This document shows, one piece after another, positions 52,620 to 62,206 of a DNA stretch of 64,000 nt. Source of the stretch: JBGSKV01 sp041740975 (GTDB lineage Bacteria > Bdellovibrionota_B > Oligoflexia > Oligoflexales > JALZUQ01). Position numbers and translations under genes: made by a program. The stretch lies in NCBI GenBank assembly GCA_041740975.1, contig JBGSKV010000042.1, forward strand, positions 1-64,000, written 5' to 3'. Below the pieces are notes generated by a model. It saw only the letters and a list, made by a program, of their open reading frames with translations, did no database searches and was not told the origin of the DNA. Within the stretch, counting starts at the first letter, position 1, and every line of letters begins with the position of its first letter.

Positions 52620-54989
52620 ATGAGTGATACGAAAAAGAAAAACGTACTTGGCGGACGTTACAAGATTCTCGACCTGTTAGGTAAGGGAGGGATGGCGACC
52701 GTCTACGTTGCGCTTGATGAAAAACTTGGACGGAAAGTTGCCGTCAAAGTTTTGCATGAGCATATGGAAAAAAACGAAGAGATTCGTCAACGTTTCTATC
52801 AAGAAGCTCGTGCCATTTCCGTTCTCGACCACCCGAATATTCTAAAAATTTATGACTTCTCAGGTACCTCCTCCAAGCGCTTGTGGATTGTAAGTGAAAT
52901 CATTAAAGGCTACAGCCTGTCTGATTATGTTCGCAAGTTTAGTCGCAACAAACTCAACACGATTGTCGCCGCGTCGATCGTCCGCGAAATCTGCAAAGCA
53001 CTGAATCTCGCGCACAATCACGGCATCGTCCATCGCGACATCAAACCCGAGAACGTTATGATCACGGAAGGTGGTCGCGTCAAACTTATGGATTTTGGCA
53101 TCGCTAAAGACTTGCAAAATCATTCGATGACGATGACGGGTACCTTCATGGGTTCCCCTAGCTATATGTCGCCAGAACAGGTCAAAGGCGCCAACATCAA
53201 CCATTACACCGACATTTACAGCATTGGGGTCTTGTTTTACGAAATCATTACGGGACGCTTACCATTCGTCGGAAAGTCGACACACGAACTCACCATGAAA
53301 ATTGTGGAAGGCAAGTTTATTGCGCCACGCTATATTATTTCGGATCTCAATGAAGAAATAGATCTTATCATCACAAAATGCATGGCCAAGAATCCTCGTT
53401 CACGACCAGAAAGTGCAAGCATCCTTGGCAATCAGATTGATTTGTTTCTCGCCTCACAAGGATTTGTGGAAAGTCATGTCGAGTTGGAACGTTACTTTAA
53501 AGATCGTGCAGCCTATCAAGCGCGACTAGATCAACTGAGCCGCATAAAGAGTAAGCGTACTAAGTTTGTTGAACCAATCCAGGAAAATAGTTTTCGAGAT
53601 GAACCGCAAGACACACAAACGCGTGTCGAACGGTCCATCAAGCCATCCGCACCGACGGAAGTTATCAAAACAACCAACGCACTACCTGTAGCCAAACCCA
53701 ACGTCGGTGTGGAGGCTCCGCCGGCGCAAAATACTTTGCAAACCGCACAAGTTAATCGCGAAAAAACGAATCTTATAAAAGTTAGGGCTCGCGGCTTTTA
53801 TGCGCCAACCTCGGTATTTCAAGCGCCAACCGCGGCTCAGCAAGCGGCGTACCGTCGTGCGAGTGTTGCTAAACAAGCGAACCGCATAACATACGATCGT
53901 CCGCGTAAGAAAAATACCCATAAGCGACAAAACCCCTCGAGCCAAAGTCTATCAGGAATTCTGGCTTTTGCAGCTATCGTTATGATCATGCTTTGGGGAT
54001 TCTATGAAATCACAAATCGTTTAAAGAAACTGCCACCACAAGAATCACAAACAACGCAACAAGATTACAAATCTAAACCTCGTCCATCGAAACAAACAAC
54101 CACTAAGGTTGAGAAAATCGACAAATTAGAAAACGTTTCCTCCAAATCCGAGTCCAAGCCTTTGACCGAGTCTACTCAGCAAACCCTATCTCCCGTGAAA
54201 ATTGACACCGGTTCTTCAACGGACGGACCGAAGGTTTATATTAACAAGAACGTTTCTAAACCAAAGCAGATCGTCAGACGTACTGAAGAAAAAAACTCAC
54301 GCCCCACTCCTACAACTACCAAACGAACCGTCACTCGCCGAGTAGTAAAAGCCTCGGAAGTCGCAGCTTCCGGTAAACCTGTGAACGCAGAAATCATCGA
54401 AGAACTAGTCTCTCCGGCTTCCATGGAAGATGTGGAAGAAGTCGAAATAGAATCTGGCGAAGAAATCGCCGCACCAGTAAAAAAGGCCATTCCAAACAAC
54501 ACCCCCGCATCGATCGTCGTGCGGTCGAACCCAGCTTCGGAAATATATCTGGACAATAAGTTGGTGGGAACGACCGTCGAGAACGTATCGGACTCTGGCT
54601 GGTTAAAGGTCAAGGCCGGCAGGGTTACTTTGACTTTGAAAAGATATGGATACGAAACTTACTCTCAAACACTCAACTTGAAACCTGGTCAAAAGACGAA
54701 ACTCCCTGCGATTAATCTCTCGCGCGGCTTCGCTCAAAACACATTCGAAGTCACAGTTGTGAGCAACGTAACACCATTTGATATTTCGGTAAGAAATATG
54801 GCAACGAGAACTGAACAATTGATCAGCGCTTCGAGAGCAAGCCACGCTTTGAGTTTACCGGCTGGAGAATATCTCATCACTGTTCGTGGCGAAAATCAAA
54901 CCAGGAAACGAAAAATTATTTTACCTGGCCCAACTAATAGTGGACATTTGACATTTGACGTCAACTTTCAGAATGTAAGGCGGAAGTAA
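52620..54989 (+). CDS. Membrane Ser/Thr protein kinase with PEGA domain
   Basis: The 789-residue protein has a kinase domain (about 13-280): LGKGGMATVY, Lys43 in VAVKVL, HRDIKPEN (D140) and DFG (158-160). A long basic, Thr/Pro-rich linker (about 300-440) precedes one membrane helix (about 442-463). A periplasmic Ser/Lys/Glu-rich stretch leads to a PEGA domain (about 629-700: ASIVVRSNPASEIYLDNKLVG, RYGYETYSQTLNLKPGQK) and a final beta domain. It lies six bases before a PEGA-like envelope gene and heads a run of five genes on the same strand. Confidence 0.92.
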   Translation: MSDTKKKNVLGGRYKILDLLGKGGMATVYVALDEKLGRKVAVKVLHEHMEKNEEIRQRFYQEARAISVLDHPNILKIYDFSGTSSKRLWIVSEIIKGYSLSDYVRKFSRNKLNTIVAASIVREICKALNLAHNHGIVHRDIKPENVMITEGGRVKLMDFGIAKDLQNHSMTMTGTFMGSPSYMSPEQVKGANINHYTDIYSIGVLFYEIITGRLPFVGKSTHELTMKIVEGKFIAPRYIISDLNEEIDLIITKCMAKNPRSRPESASILGNQIDLFLASQGFVESHVELERYFKDRAAYQARLDQLSRIKSKRTKFVEPIQENSFRDEPQDTQTRVERSIKPSAPTEVIKTTNALPVAKPNVGVEAPPAQNTLQTAQVNREKTNLIKVRARGFYAPTSVFQAPTAAQQAAYRRASVAKQANRITYDRPRKKNTHKRQNPSSQSLSGILAFAAIVMIMLWGFYEITNRLKKLPPQESQTTQQDYKSKPRPSKQTTTKVEKIDKLENVSSKSESKPLTESTQQTLSPVKIDTGSSTDGPKVYINKNVSKPKQIVRRTEEKNSRPTPTTTKRTVTRRVVKASEVAASGKPVNAEIIEELVSPASMEDVEEVEIESGEEIAAPVKKAIPNNTPASIVVRSNPASEIYLDNKLVGTTVENVSDSGWLKVKAGRVTLTLKRYGYETYSQTLNLKPGQKTKLPAINLSRGFAQNTFEVTVVSNVTPFDISVRNMATRTEQLISASRASHALSLPAGEYLITVRGENQTRKRKIILPGPTNSGHLTFDVNFQNVRRK

Positions 54990-54995
54990 AGAGTC

Positions 54996-56582
54996 ATGCG
55001 CAGAATGCTAGCGACATTGCAGCAGAAACAAAAATGGGTATGCATCATACTCATGGGCGCATTGATTTTGACTTCTATGTTGCAGTCTGTACCAGCCAAT
55101 GCAAAAACCTATGCCGAAGCACTCAGTAACTATCAGCAAGCGGACTTCCAAAACTGTATCAAAAATGCCCGCATTGCCATGAAGGCCAGAATTTCGTCCC
55201 TGGAAAAGTCGAAAGTCCTGAAGGTGATGGGTATCTGTCATTTTATGGTTAAAAATAAAACCAGCGCGAGCGTTTCCTTTAAAAGCGCTTTGAAGTTTAA
55301 TCCAAACTTAGTCATTACGACAAATGAAGTTCTGGATACGGAAGTCATTGGCTTTTTTAATGAGCAAAAGGCAAGCGTAAGCGCTGCCAAAAAAGGGAAG
55401 GCTGCACCAAAACCAGTAGGTACCTACGCTCAGAGCGCGAAAAAGACGACTCTCCAGGTTAATTCTAATGTTTCCGGAAAAGTATCGATTGAAGGAATAT
55501 ATGCAGGGGTAACGGGATCTCCCATTGATGCTGATGGCGGCTCGAGTAAAGTGACGGTTACTGCCGATGGATATCGACCACGAACGGTGAGAGTCAATGT
55601 TTCTGCAAACAAAGAAAATTTAGTAACCATTAATCTTGCCAAACCAAAGCCCAAGAGAAAGAAAGCTCCACCTCCTCCGCCAGCTGCTGTAGCTGATCGC
55701 CGTCCGAAAAAACCACTACCGCCAGCTGATGAAGGTCTTTTCGCAGATGAACCTGTTCAACCACAGTTGCCGGAACGTGATTTGCGACGCGAGTTTGAAG
55801 CCGAAACTGGCTCAGGTGGTTATGCATATCCACCGCAAGTAGCCCCCGCTCCTGTTTATCAGCAACCCGTTTACCAGCAACCGATGTATGCACCGCCGCC
55901 AGTGTACGCACCACCGCCTATGGCTGCACCACCGATCGTGGAAGCTCCACCACCGAATTACGGCGATGATGGCTATACAGACAATTACAATCCGCCGGCC
56001 CGCAAGAAATCGCGCGGTAGTCGTCGGGCCCGAAAATCCGCACGTAGCGACAACAATATTCTGATTACCCTCGCGCCATTTGGTGCCGGTCAGTTTCAAA
56101 ATGGTTCTACGACGATGGGTATAGTTTTTCTCGCCGCTGAGGCTGGCTCCTTGATTTACTGGTATATGACGCTTGGTCAGGCGGACGAACTGCGAGCCCA
56201 AGCTGTTGCGGCATTGGCCGTGCTTGAAAAAGGCGAAACACCAAACTGCACTACTGAAGAAGACATCAGAAATTGCCAGATTGAATATCTTAATAAAGCA
56301 AACCCCGCGATCGGTAGTTTGTACGACCAAGCCAGCTACGGTCTTTACGCATTCGGTGGACTATGGGTAGCGGGTGTTGTCGAGGCCATGATCAATGAAC
56401 CGAGCGGGTCGCGAAGCTCCGATCTAAGACGTCGCGATCTGCGAAATCAGGACAAAGATGAAAGCGAAGCTCTCGCTTGGAGCCAATTTAATTCTTCCAA
56501 ACCCTATTGGGATGTCGATCTCAAGTTCGATCCTGAAACATTGAAGCCGATGTATGGACTGGGTGTGCGTCTCGATTTTTAA
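54996..56582 (+). CDS. Exported TPR-like/PEGA-like envelope protein, paralog 1
   Basis: The 528-residue protein has a signal or anchor (about 12-36), then a helical TPR-like part (YAEALSNYQQADFQNCIKNA), a PEGA-like beta unit (about 148-215, TTLQVNSNVSGKVSIEGIY), a Pro/Tyr-rich linker with PVYQQPVYQQP repeats, a basic patch (RKKSRGSRRARKSAR), a hydrophobic part with LAPFGAGQFQNG (as in DUF5683-like membrane proteins) and a terminal strand GLGVRLDF. It starts six bases after the kinase gene, making it a likely partner or target. A paralog follows. Confidence 0.85.
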   Translation: MRRMLATLQQKQKWVCIILMGALILTSMLQSVPANAKTYAEALSNYQQADFQNCIKNARIAMKARISSLEKSKVLKVMGICHFMVKNKTSASVSFKSALKFNPNLVITTNEVLDTEVIGFFNEQKASVSAAKKGKAAPKPVGTYAQSAKKTTLQVNSNVSGKVSIEGIYAGVTGSPIDADGGSSKVTVTADGYRPRTVRVNVSANKENLVTINLAKPKPKRKKAPPPPPAAVADRRPKKPLPPADEGLFADEPVQPQLPERDLRREFEAETGSGGYAYPPQVAPAPVYQQPVYQQPMYAPPPVYAPPPMAAPPIVEAPPPNYGDDGYTDNYNPPARKKSRGSRRARKSARSDNNILITLAPFGAGQFQNGSTTMGIVFLAAEAGSLIYWYMTLGQADELRAQAVAALAVLEKGETPNCTTEEDIRNCQIEYLNKANPAIGSLYDQASYGLYAFGGLWVAGVVEAMINEPSGSRSSDLRRRDLRNQDKDESEALAWSQFNSSKPYWDVDLKFDPETLKPMYGLGVRLDF

Positions 56583-56726
56583 GAAAATCCACAGAAAGCC
56601 TTGCGACCACGTCATGTCGCCCGTTTGCTGGCTGTTGAGTATGTCAGCACTGTTCCCTATGAAAATCACACCAAAAAGCGTAAAATTATATACCAGAACC
56701 AGCTAACCGTGGGCGTTTGACCTTTG

Positions 56727-58187
56727 ATGCTAAATTTTAAATTATTCCTATTCGCATTTTTCTTTGCGGCTGCCTTCCTACCAAGTCAGGCCAAAGCGAA
56801 TACATACGACGAAGCTGTAAGCAACTACCAGCAAGCTGACTTTAAAAACTGTGTGAAGAATAGTCGTGCTGCCATGAAAGCAAATGCCACTAGTACTGAA
56901 AAAGCCAAAATTTTGAAAGTCATGGGTATTTGCCAATTTATGATCAAAAATAAAAGCAGTGCCAGTATAGCGTTTCGAAATGCGCTGAAGTTTGATCCTA
57001 ATACGGTCATATCAGAAGACGAAGTCCTCGATACAGAAGTGATAGGCTTCTTTAATCAAGAAAAAGCTAACTTCGCTTCGGAAGCAGCCGCCAAACCAGA
57101 TGCTGCGCCAAAATCCTCAGGCTCCTACGCGAAAGCTCCCAAAAAAACAACGATTCAAGTGAATTCAAATGTATCGGGAAAAGTTTCTATTGAAGGAATT
57201 TATGCCGGTGTAACCGGCTCGCCTATCGATGCAGATGGGGGCACCACCCAAATTACTGTTGCTGCTGACGGTTTCCGTAGTCGCACTTTAAAAGTCAATG
57301 TTGCGGAAAATAAAGAAAATTTAGTAACCATCAATCTTGTCAAACCGAAGCCAAAGAAAAAGAGGCCAGCTACTCCGTCCGCTGTGGCATCCGAAAAACG
57401 CCCGAAAAAAACCAAAACCAGACCTAATGACGAACTTTTTGCAAATGAAGATGAGCAGCTTTTACCAGATCGAGATTTACCTGGAGAGTTTGACTCTGAA
57501 ACGAGTATGAGCGCAAGCCCACCTCCTGCAACTCCTCCCGCTTACAACCCTAATCCCGCTCCTACATCTGGAGTTGCTTCATCTGATTATGGGAGTGGCG
57601 GTGCAAATGATGGTTACACTCCGCCACCAAGACGTAAAAAGCCTAAAAAGGGCAAAAAAGGGCCGCGAACAGCGAAAAGCTCTAGCAACATTATGATTAC
57701 GCTTCTACCGTTCGGTGCAGGTCAATTTCAGAATGGGCATACAACCATGGGTTCAATCTTTCTGGCTTCGGAAGCTGGAGCACTTATTTACTGGTATTTG
57801 CAGAAGCAACAAGCTGACTCATTCTACGAAGAAGCGAGAACCAACCGAGATATCATTGGCAAAGGCGGACAAGAGGGTTGCACGACTCCACAACAAATTG
57901 AAGAATGCCAGATTACTTATTTGGCAAAAGTTCAACCAACCATTGATGCCGAATACAATAAAGCTGCCTATGCATTATGGGGATTTGGTGCACTTTGGGT
58001 CGCTGGTGTCATTGAAGCTATGGTTAACGAACCAAGAAGTTCACGTGGTGCCGAAATAAAAAATGACAATGATGCTCTCGCTTGGACACAAAACAAGAAC
58101 TCTTCACCTTACTGGGATGTCGATCTCAAGCTTGATCCCCTTACTCTCAAACCAACTTATGGCTTAGGCGTACGCATAGATTATTAG
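56727..58187 (+). CDS. Exported TPR-like/PEGA-like envelope protein, paralog 2
   Basis: The 486-residue protein has the same layout as the preceding gene and is clearly homologous throughout: EVLDTEVIGFFN, VNSNVSGKVSIEGIYAGVTG, LPFGAGQFQNGHTTMG, SSPYWDVDLKLDP and end GLGVRIDY. The Pro-rich linker is shorter and lacks the YQQP repeats. A signal peptide is clear (MLNFKLFLFAFFFAAAFLP). ATG at 56727 is preferred over TTG at 56724. A tandem duplication with divergence is the simplest explanation. coaE follows four bases later. Confidence 0.85.
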   Translation: MLNFKLFLFAFFFAAAFLPSQAKANTYDEAVSNYQQADFKNCVKNSRAAMKANATSTEKAKILKVMGICQFMIKNKSSASIAFRNALKFDPNTVISEDEVLDTEVIGFFNQEKANFASEAAAKPDAAPKSSGSYAKAPKKTTIQVNSNVSGKVSIEGIYAGVTGSPIDADGGTTQITVAADGFRSRTLKVNVAENKENLVTINLVKPKPKKKRPATPSAVASEKRPKKTKTRPNDELFANEDEQLLPDRDLPGEFDSETSMSASPPPATPPAYNPNPAPTSGVASSDYGSGGANDGYTPPPRRKKPKKGKKGPRTAKSSSNIMITLLPFGAGQFQNGHTTMGSIFLASEAGALIYWYLQKQQADSFYEEARTNRDIIGKGGQEGCTTPQQIEECQITYLAKVQPTIDAEYNKAAYALWGFGALWVAGVIEAMVNEPRSSRGAEIKNDNDALAWTQNKNSSPYWDVDLKLDPLTLKPTYGLGVRIDY

Positions 58188-58191
58188 GATC

Positions 58192-58833
58192 ATGCCCATG
58201 GCTCAATCTCCCGAATCCCTCATCAAAAACTTTGGCATTGGTATCACAGGAAATATCGCCTGCGGAAAGTCCGCCGTCGTTGAATTCATTCGAGAACATG
58301 GATATTTCACAGTCGATGCGGATCAATTGTCCCGACAGGTTCTCGAAAAAGGACAAACCGGATACAAAAATGTCACGAAAGAATTTGGGTCTGAGATTCT
58401 GCATACTGATGGCAGTATTGATCGCAAAAAACTGGGGGAAGTTATTTTTTCCTCTCCATTAAAGCGAAAAAAATTGGAGAGCCTTACCCACCCCGCCATC
58501 GCCGAAGCACTGAAGGCAAATATAGCGACATATTTTAGCAAGAATGAGCCGCATTTTTGGTTTTACGAGGCCGCGCTTCTTTTTGAAGCAGATCGGCAGA
58601 ATGATTTTTGCGAGGTCTGGGTCGTGAGTTGTGATCCGGAGATACAAATTCAGCGACTTATGAGCCGAAGCGGCATAGATCGGAAAAAAGCCGAGGAACG
58701 CGTCGCCTCCCAAATGCCCGCTAAAAAAAAGGAAGCGCTAGCAGACGTTGTCATATATAACAATGGTACCTTAGACGAACTGAAAGCTAGTGTAATGCAG
58801 CATCTTAAAAATCTAGAAATCCGTCACGCATGA
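58192..58833 (+). CDS. coaE: Dephospho-CoA kinase
   Basis: Last step of coenzyme A synthesis. P-loop GITGNIACGKSAV (17-29), VDADQLSRQVLEKG, then FYEAALLFEADRQNDF and SRSGIDRKKAEERVASQMP. 213 residues (211 if the ATG at 58198 is used). It overlaps the helicase start by four bases (ATGA). It lies in a run of signalling genes, but coaE placement varies widely between genomes. Confidence 0.95.
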   Translation: MPMAQSPESLIKNFGIGITGNIACGKSAVVEFIREHGYFTVDADQLSRQVLEKGQTGYKNVTKEFGSEILHTDGSIDRKKLGEVIFSSPLKRKKLESLTHPAIAEALKANIATYFSKNEPHFWFYEAALLFEADRQNDFCEVWVVSCDPEIQIQRLMSRSGIDRKKAEERVASQMPAKKKEALADVVIYNNGTLDELKASVMQHLKNLEIRHA

Positions 58834-61202
58834 CCCGACCTAAGAGCGGGCGTCGTCGTCGCAATAAAAATAAAAGTAGTTCTTCGTCCGAAAGCGGTGG
58901 TGGCCAACGTAAAAAAGGCAAAAGCCGTTCACGCTCCGGCCCTCCGCCGCCACGTGTTGGTTTTGGACCACCTCGTCACCCAGACTCGGCTCCTCCGAAA
59001 CTCGATTTGCCCCGCGAGACCTACGATCTCACGGCGGAGATCTTAGGAAAATATAAAAAAGAAGCGGATGAACTTCGCGCTTCCAATCTAGCGAGAAAGC
59101 AGTCGACCTTAGACGCCTTAGATCTGCATCTTGACGATTGGCAGCAAGAAGTCCTGCAACATCTTGATAACGGCGAAAGCGTCATTGTCGACGCCCCGAC
59201 GACTGCGGGTAAAACTCGGGCGGTGGAATTCTTTTTTCGCAAAAATATTAGCGATCCCAAATTTCGCGCGGCTTACACAACTCCGGTGAAAAGTTTATCG
59301 AACGATAAGCTACGGGAGTTTCGCGAAATGTTTGGCAAAGAAAATGTCGGTATCGCCACAGGTGACTTTAAAGAGAATTTAGGCGCTCCGATCGTAGTTG
59401 CGACCTTAGAATGCTACCGAAACTCTCTGTTGGGTGTCGATCCGGATCTGGGTCGTACACTTGTCGTTTTTGACGAATATCACTTTCTGCAAGATGGCAG
59501 TCGTGGAGGAGGTTGGGAAGAGTCTATTATTTTGACCCCGCCGCATTGTCAGCTTTTGATGTTATCCGCTTCGGTCGACAACTCTCAGGAGTTTCAATCT
59601 TGGATTACGCATATTCGCAAACAACCTTGCCACCTTGTACGCGTGCAACATCGCCCGGTTCCGCTGCAGGACCTTGTATACGTCAATAGTCAATGGGTCG
59701 CGCCGGAAACAATTCCTAACTTAAAAGCTTTGCGCAAAACGATTCACGCCAAAGGCTATACGTTAGAAGCCGACGATATTGCAATGCGGGCTCCTAGCAT
59801 CGAGGAACTTAATCTTACTCCATGTATTGTCTATGCTGGTCGCCGACTTTTATGCGAACAATTTGCCGGATCCATTGCAAAAAAACTCAAACCGCTCCCA
59901 CAAGAACGTTCCATTGCCATTGGCGAAGTTCTGCAAAAAGTGCATGAAGAGAATAAAGCCCTGACATTTATGCCGTCACATTTGCGGCAAATGATCCAAA
60001 CCTTCGGCGTGGCGTATCATCACTCTGGTTTGGCACCGACGACGCGAATTGCCGTTGAGCAGCTGATCAAAGACGGGCTTCTCCGGTTTTGTTCCGCAAC
60101 AATGGGTCTAAGTATTGGTATAAACTTTGCCGTTCGCGCCGCCATGATTGGTGATGACGTTCGTCCGGGCGAAGATGGACCCACTGAGTATTCACAATCA
60201 GAAGTTTTGCAGATGTTAGGTCGCGCCGGACGGCGGGGGCAAGATCCCGTTGGTTATAGTTTGTGGCCAGACTTGGCGACTTATTTCAAAATGGGACGCG
60301 CCCAACGCGAAGGCTGCAATTCTAACCTCAGAAATGATCCAACGACTTTCCTCGGTCTTATCGGCCGTGGCTATGATCTCGAAAAAGTCGAAACGTTTTA
60401 TTCGAAAAGTTTTAAACGTTATCAAGATAAAGAAATCGACCTATCATTGATCCAAAAGAATCAATTGATGAAAGTGTTAGAAGCTCCCGATCTTCCGTGT
60501 ACGTCACCTGTTCATGCGGTGGCACAATATTCTGGTGCCAACGCAAACTCTCCTTGTTTCACTTGTCCCTATCGCCGCAAGTGCCACCCTTATTTGGAAA
60601 ACCGAATTCAAGGGGACTTGAGCGCTTTGCATTTGCACTTGCATGCCTTGAAAGCATTGGATCAGGAAGAAAAACTGACACACTACGGCAACATCGCAAG
60701 GTACTTCCCTCAAAACGGTGGACTCTTACTTTCACATTATTTGGACACCAAAAAAATCAGTGAAGAAAATATGCTCAAGGGCGTTGAGTTGATGGGCGCA
60801 CTCAGTGTGGCTTCATTTAAAACAATTGAAGCACCTGCGAGTTACCGGTTTCCTTTTGACGATCAGCAGGTCTTGAAAGAACTCGAAGAATTTTATCCTT
60901 ACGATCTTTTTCCTGAAGTTTATGATCCTCCGCGCGGGCGTCGACGATACCGAGTGATTCGTGAGTTTAATCCCGGCGCGGGTTATATCATTCGGCAGTG
61001 GCTCAGTGGCGTAAGCTGGCCTGATCTCATTTCGGAGTTTGCGGGTCCACGCTACGGCACGGGCGATATCATGGCACTTATGTACCGAACTTCAACGTAT
61101 TTACAGTCACTTATGCAAAGTCCGGTCGAAAATCTGCGGGAACCAGCCCGTGAACTTCGATCAATGGTTTTGCGTGATCCTGTCCAGACGACTCTTTCTT
61201 AA
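58830..61202 (+). CDS. Ski2-like DEAD/DEAH-box helicase
   Basis: The 790-residue protein has a basic Ser/Arg/Lys-rich N terminus (about 1-60), then helicase motifs: DDWQQEVLQ (Q-like), Walker A APTTAGKT (122-129), DEYH (215-218), MLSASV, and QMLGRAGRRGQDP (motif VI, about 460). A Cys cluster CFTCPYRRKC (C576, C579, C585) may bind zinc or an iron-sulfur cluster. The pattern fits the Ski2-like RNA helicase superfamily; its substrate in bacteria is not established. ATG overlaps the coaE stop. Confidence 0.87.
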   Translation: MTRPKSGRRRRNKNKSSSSSESGGGQRKKGKSRSRSGPPPPRVGFGPPRHPDSAPPKLDLPRETYDLTAEILGKYKKEADELRASNLARKQSTLDALDLHLDDWQQEVLQHLDNGESVIVDAPTTAGKTRAVEFFFRKNISDPKFRAAYTTPVKSLSNDKLREFREMFGKENVGIATGDFKENLGAPIVVATLECYRNSLLGVDPDLGRTLVVFDEYHFLQDGSRGGGWEESIILTPPHCQLLMLSASVDNSQEFQSWITHIRKQPCHLVRVQHRPVPLQDLVYVNSQWVAPETIPNLKALRKTIHAKGYTLEADDIAMRAPSIEELNLTPCIVYAGRRLLCEQFAGSIAKKLKPLPQERSIAIGEVLQKVHEENKALTFMPSHLRQMIQTFGVAYHHSGLAPTTRIAVEQLIKDGLLRFCSATMGLSIGINFAVRAAMIGDDVRPGEDGPTEYSQSEVLQMLGRAGRRGQDPVGYSLWPDLATYFKMGRAQREGCNSNLRNDPTTFLGLIGRGYDLEKVETFYSKSFKRYQDKEIDLSLIQKNQLMKVLEAPDLPCTSPVHAVAQYSGANANSPCFTCPYRRKCHPYLENRIQGDLSALHLHLHALKALDQEEKLTHYGNIARYFPQNGGLLLSHYLDTKKISEENMLKGVELMGALSVASFKTIEAPASYRFPFDDQQVLKELEEFYPYDLFPEVYDPPRGRRRYRVIREFNPGAGYIIRQWLSGVSWPDLISEFAGPRYGTGDIMALMYRTSTYLQSLMQSPVENLREPARELRSMVLRDPVQTTLS

Positions 61203-61649
61203 GCCATATTGACATATCTATTATCAATCGCTTTTCGCATAGAATACGCACGCCTCGATATTGGCTGATTGGCCAAATATAAAATCTTTTTATACTTCTT
61301 GACAAATTTCTTTAAAAAATTTAGAAACTACCAGCATCCAGCACTGAGAATTTTAGTCTGTAGTTTAGGAATCGTTTTTCAATGGGCCGTAAGATGACAC
61401 ATTTATCTTTACAGAACCAAGCCTTAGACGCTTTGGTCCCATTTTCCAATATCTCAAAATGTTCGATCGTTGCAGGTTTCTTTTGTCTTACCCGTTTTTT
61501 TGATTGTACTACATGTACTGACTAATCCTTTTTTTCCTTTCAAATCAATCTTATCACTTTAGACGGTCGACATTGCAGAAGGTCCTTCGGGGCCTTCTGA
61601 CGTTTAGTGAAAACTTTCAAACCCTTCATCTACATTGGAGTGAATATAA
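61203..61649 (+). other. Long intergenic region (about 450 bp) upstream of the HIT gene
   Basis: A possible promoter is TTGACA (61299-61304), a 17-bp spacer and TAGAAA (61322-61327), which would give a 5' leader of about 310 nt. A very stable hairpin, CAGAAGGTCC-TTCG-GGGCCTTCTG (61576-61599), sits 50 bp before the gene. No coding frame is supported. A small RNA or a regulated leader is possible. Confidence 0.4.
61576..61599 (+). promoter_or_regulatory. Ten-base hairpin with TTCG loop in the HIT gene leader
   Basis: CAGAAGGTCC pairs with GGGCCTTCTG (one G-U) around a TTCG tetraloop. No T run follows, so it is not a standard terminator. It may stabilise the mRNA 5' region or end an upstream RNA. 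Confidence 0.5.
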
Positions 61650-62042
61650 ATGAACAAAAGTATCGAATGCATTTTTTGTCGCATTAGTCCGAACGATATC
61701 CTTGCCAGTAATTCCACTATGCTAGCCTTCAAAGATAAATTCCCTGTAACCAACGGGCACATCCTCATAATCCCTAAGAAACACCGCCAAGATTTCTTTG
61801 AGCTGAACGGGGATGAAACGCAAGACGCATTTGCGCTCTTATCACGAATGCGGCAGTCTTTATTCGACAATGACAAAACGATTTCGGGATTTAATATTGG
61901 AGCGAATTGCGGCGAATCGGCTGGACAGACAGTTTTCCACTGCCATATTCACCTGATACCAAGACGAGATGGCGATTGCGAAGATCCCAAAGGCGGCGTA
62001 CGCGGTGTTATAGCCGAGAGACAAAAGTATGAGTCCAATTAG
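61650..62042 (+). CDS. HIT family hydrolase
   Basis: Histidine-triad nucleotide hydrolase or transferase. The triad is HCHIHLIP (H97, H99, H101), and the N-terminal CIFCRI with HILIIPKKH is typical. 130 residues. GGAG lies nine bases before the ATG. Substrates in bacteria usually include AMP-linked or dinucleoside compounds; not specified here. Confidence 0.9.
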   Translation: MNKSIECIFCRISPNDILASNSTMLAFKDKFPVTNGHILIIPKKHRQDFFELNGDETQDAFALLSRMRQSLFDNDKTISGFNIGANCGESAGQTVFHCHIHLIPRRDGDCEDPKGGVRGVIAERQKYESN

Positions 62043-62206
62043 TCAAGGTTTTTATTTCTACATTTAAGTAATTTATCTGCGGTCGGTTTCGCTAGTCCTT
62101 ATCTCTATCTACATGAGAAGGAAGTTTTGTAATAAATTCATCACTGCGTGCAAAAGTGTGCTTCATAAGGTAAACTCTGTTAAATTCACGAAGATTTGGA
62201 GTCCTT

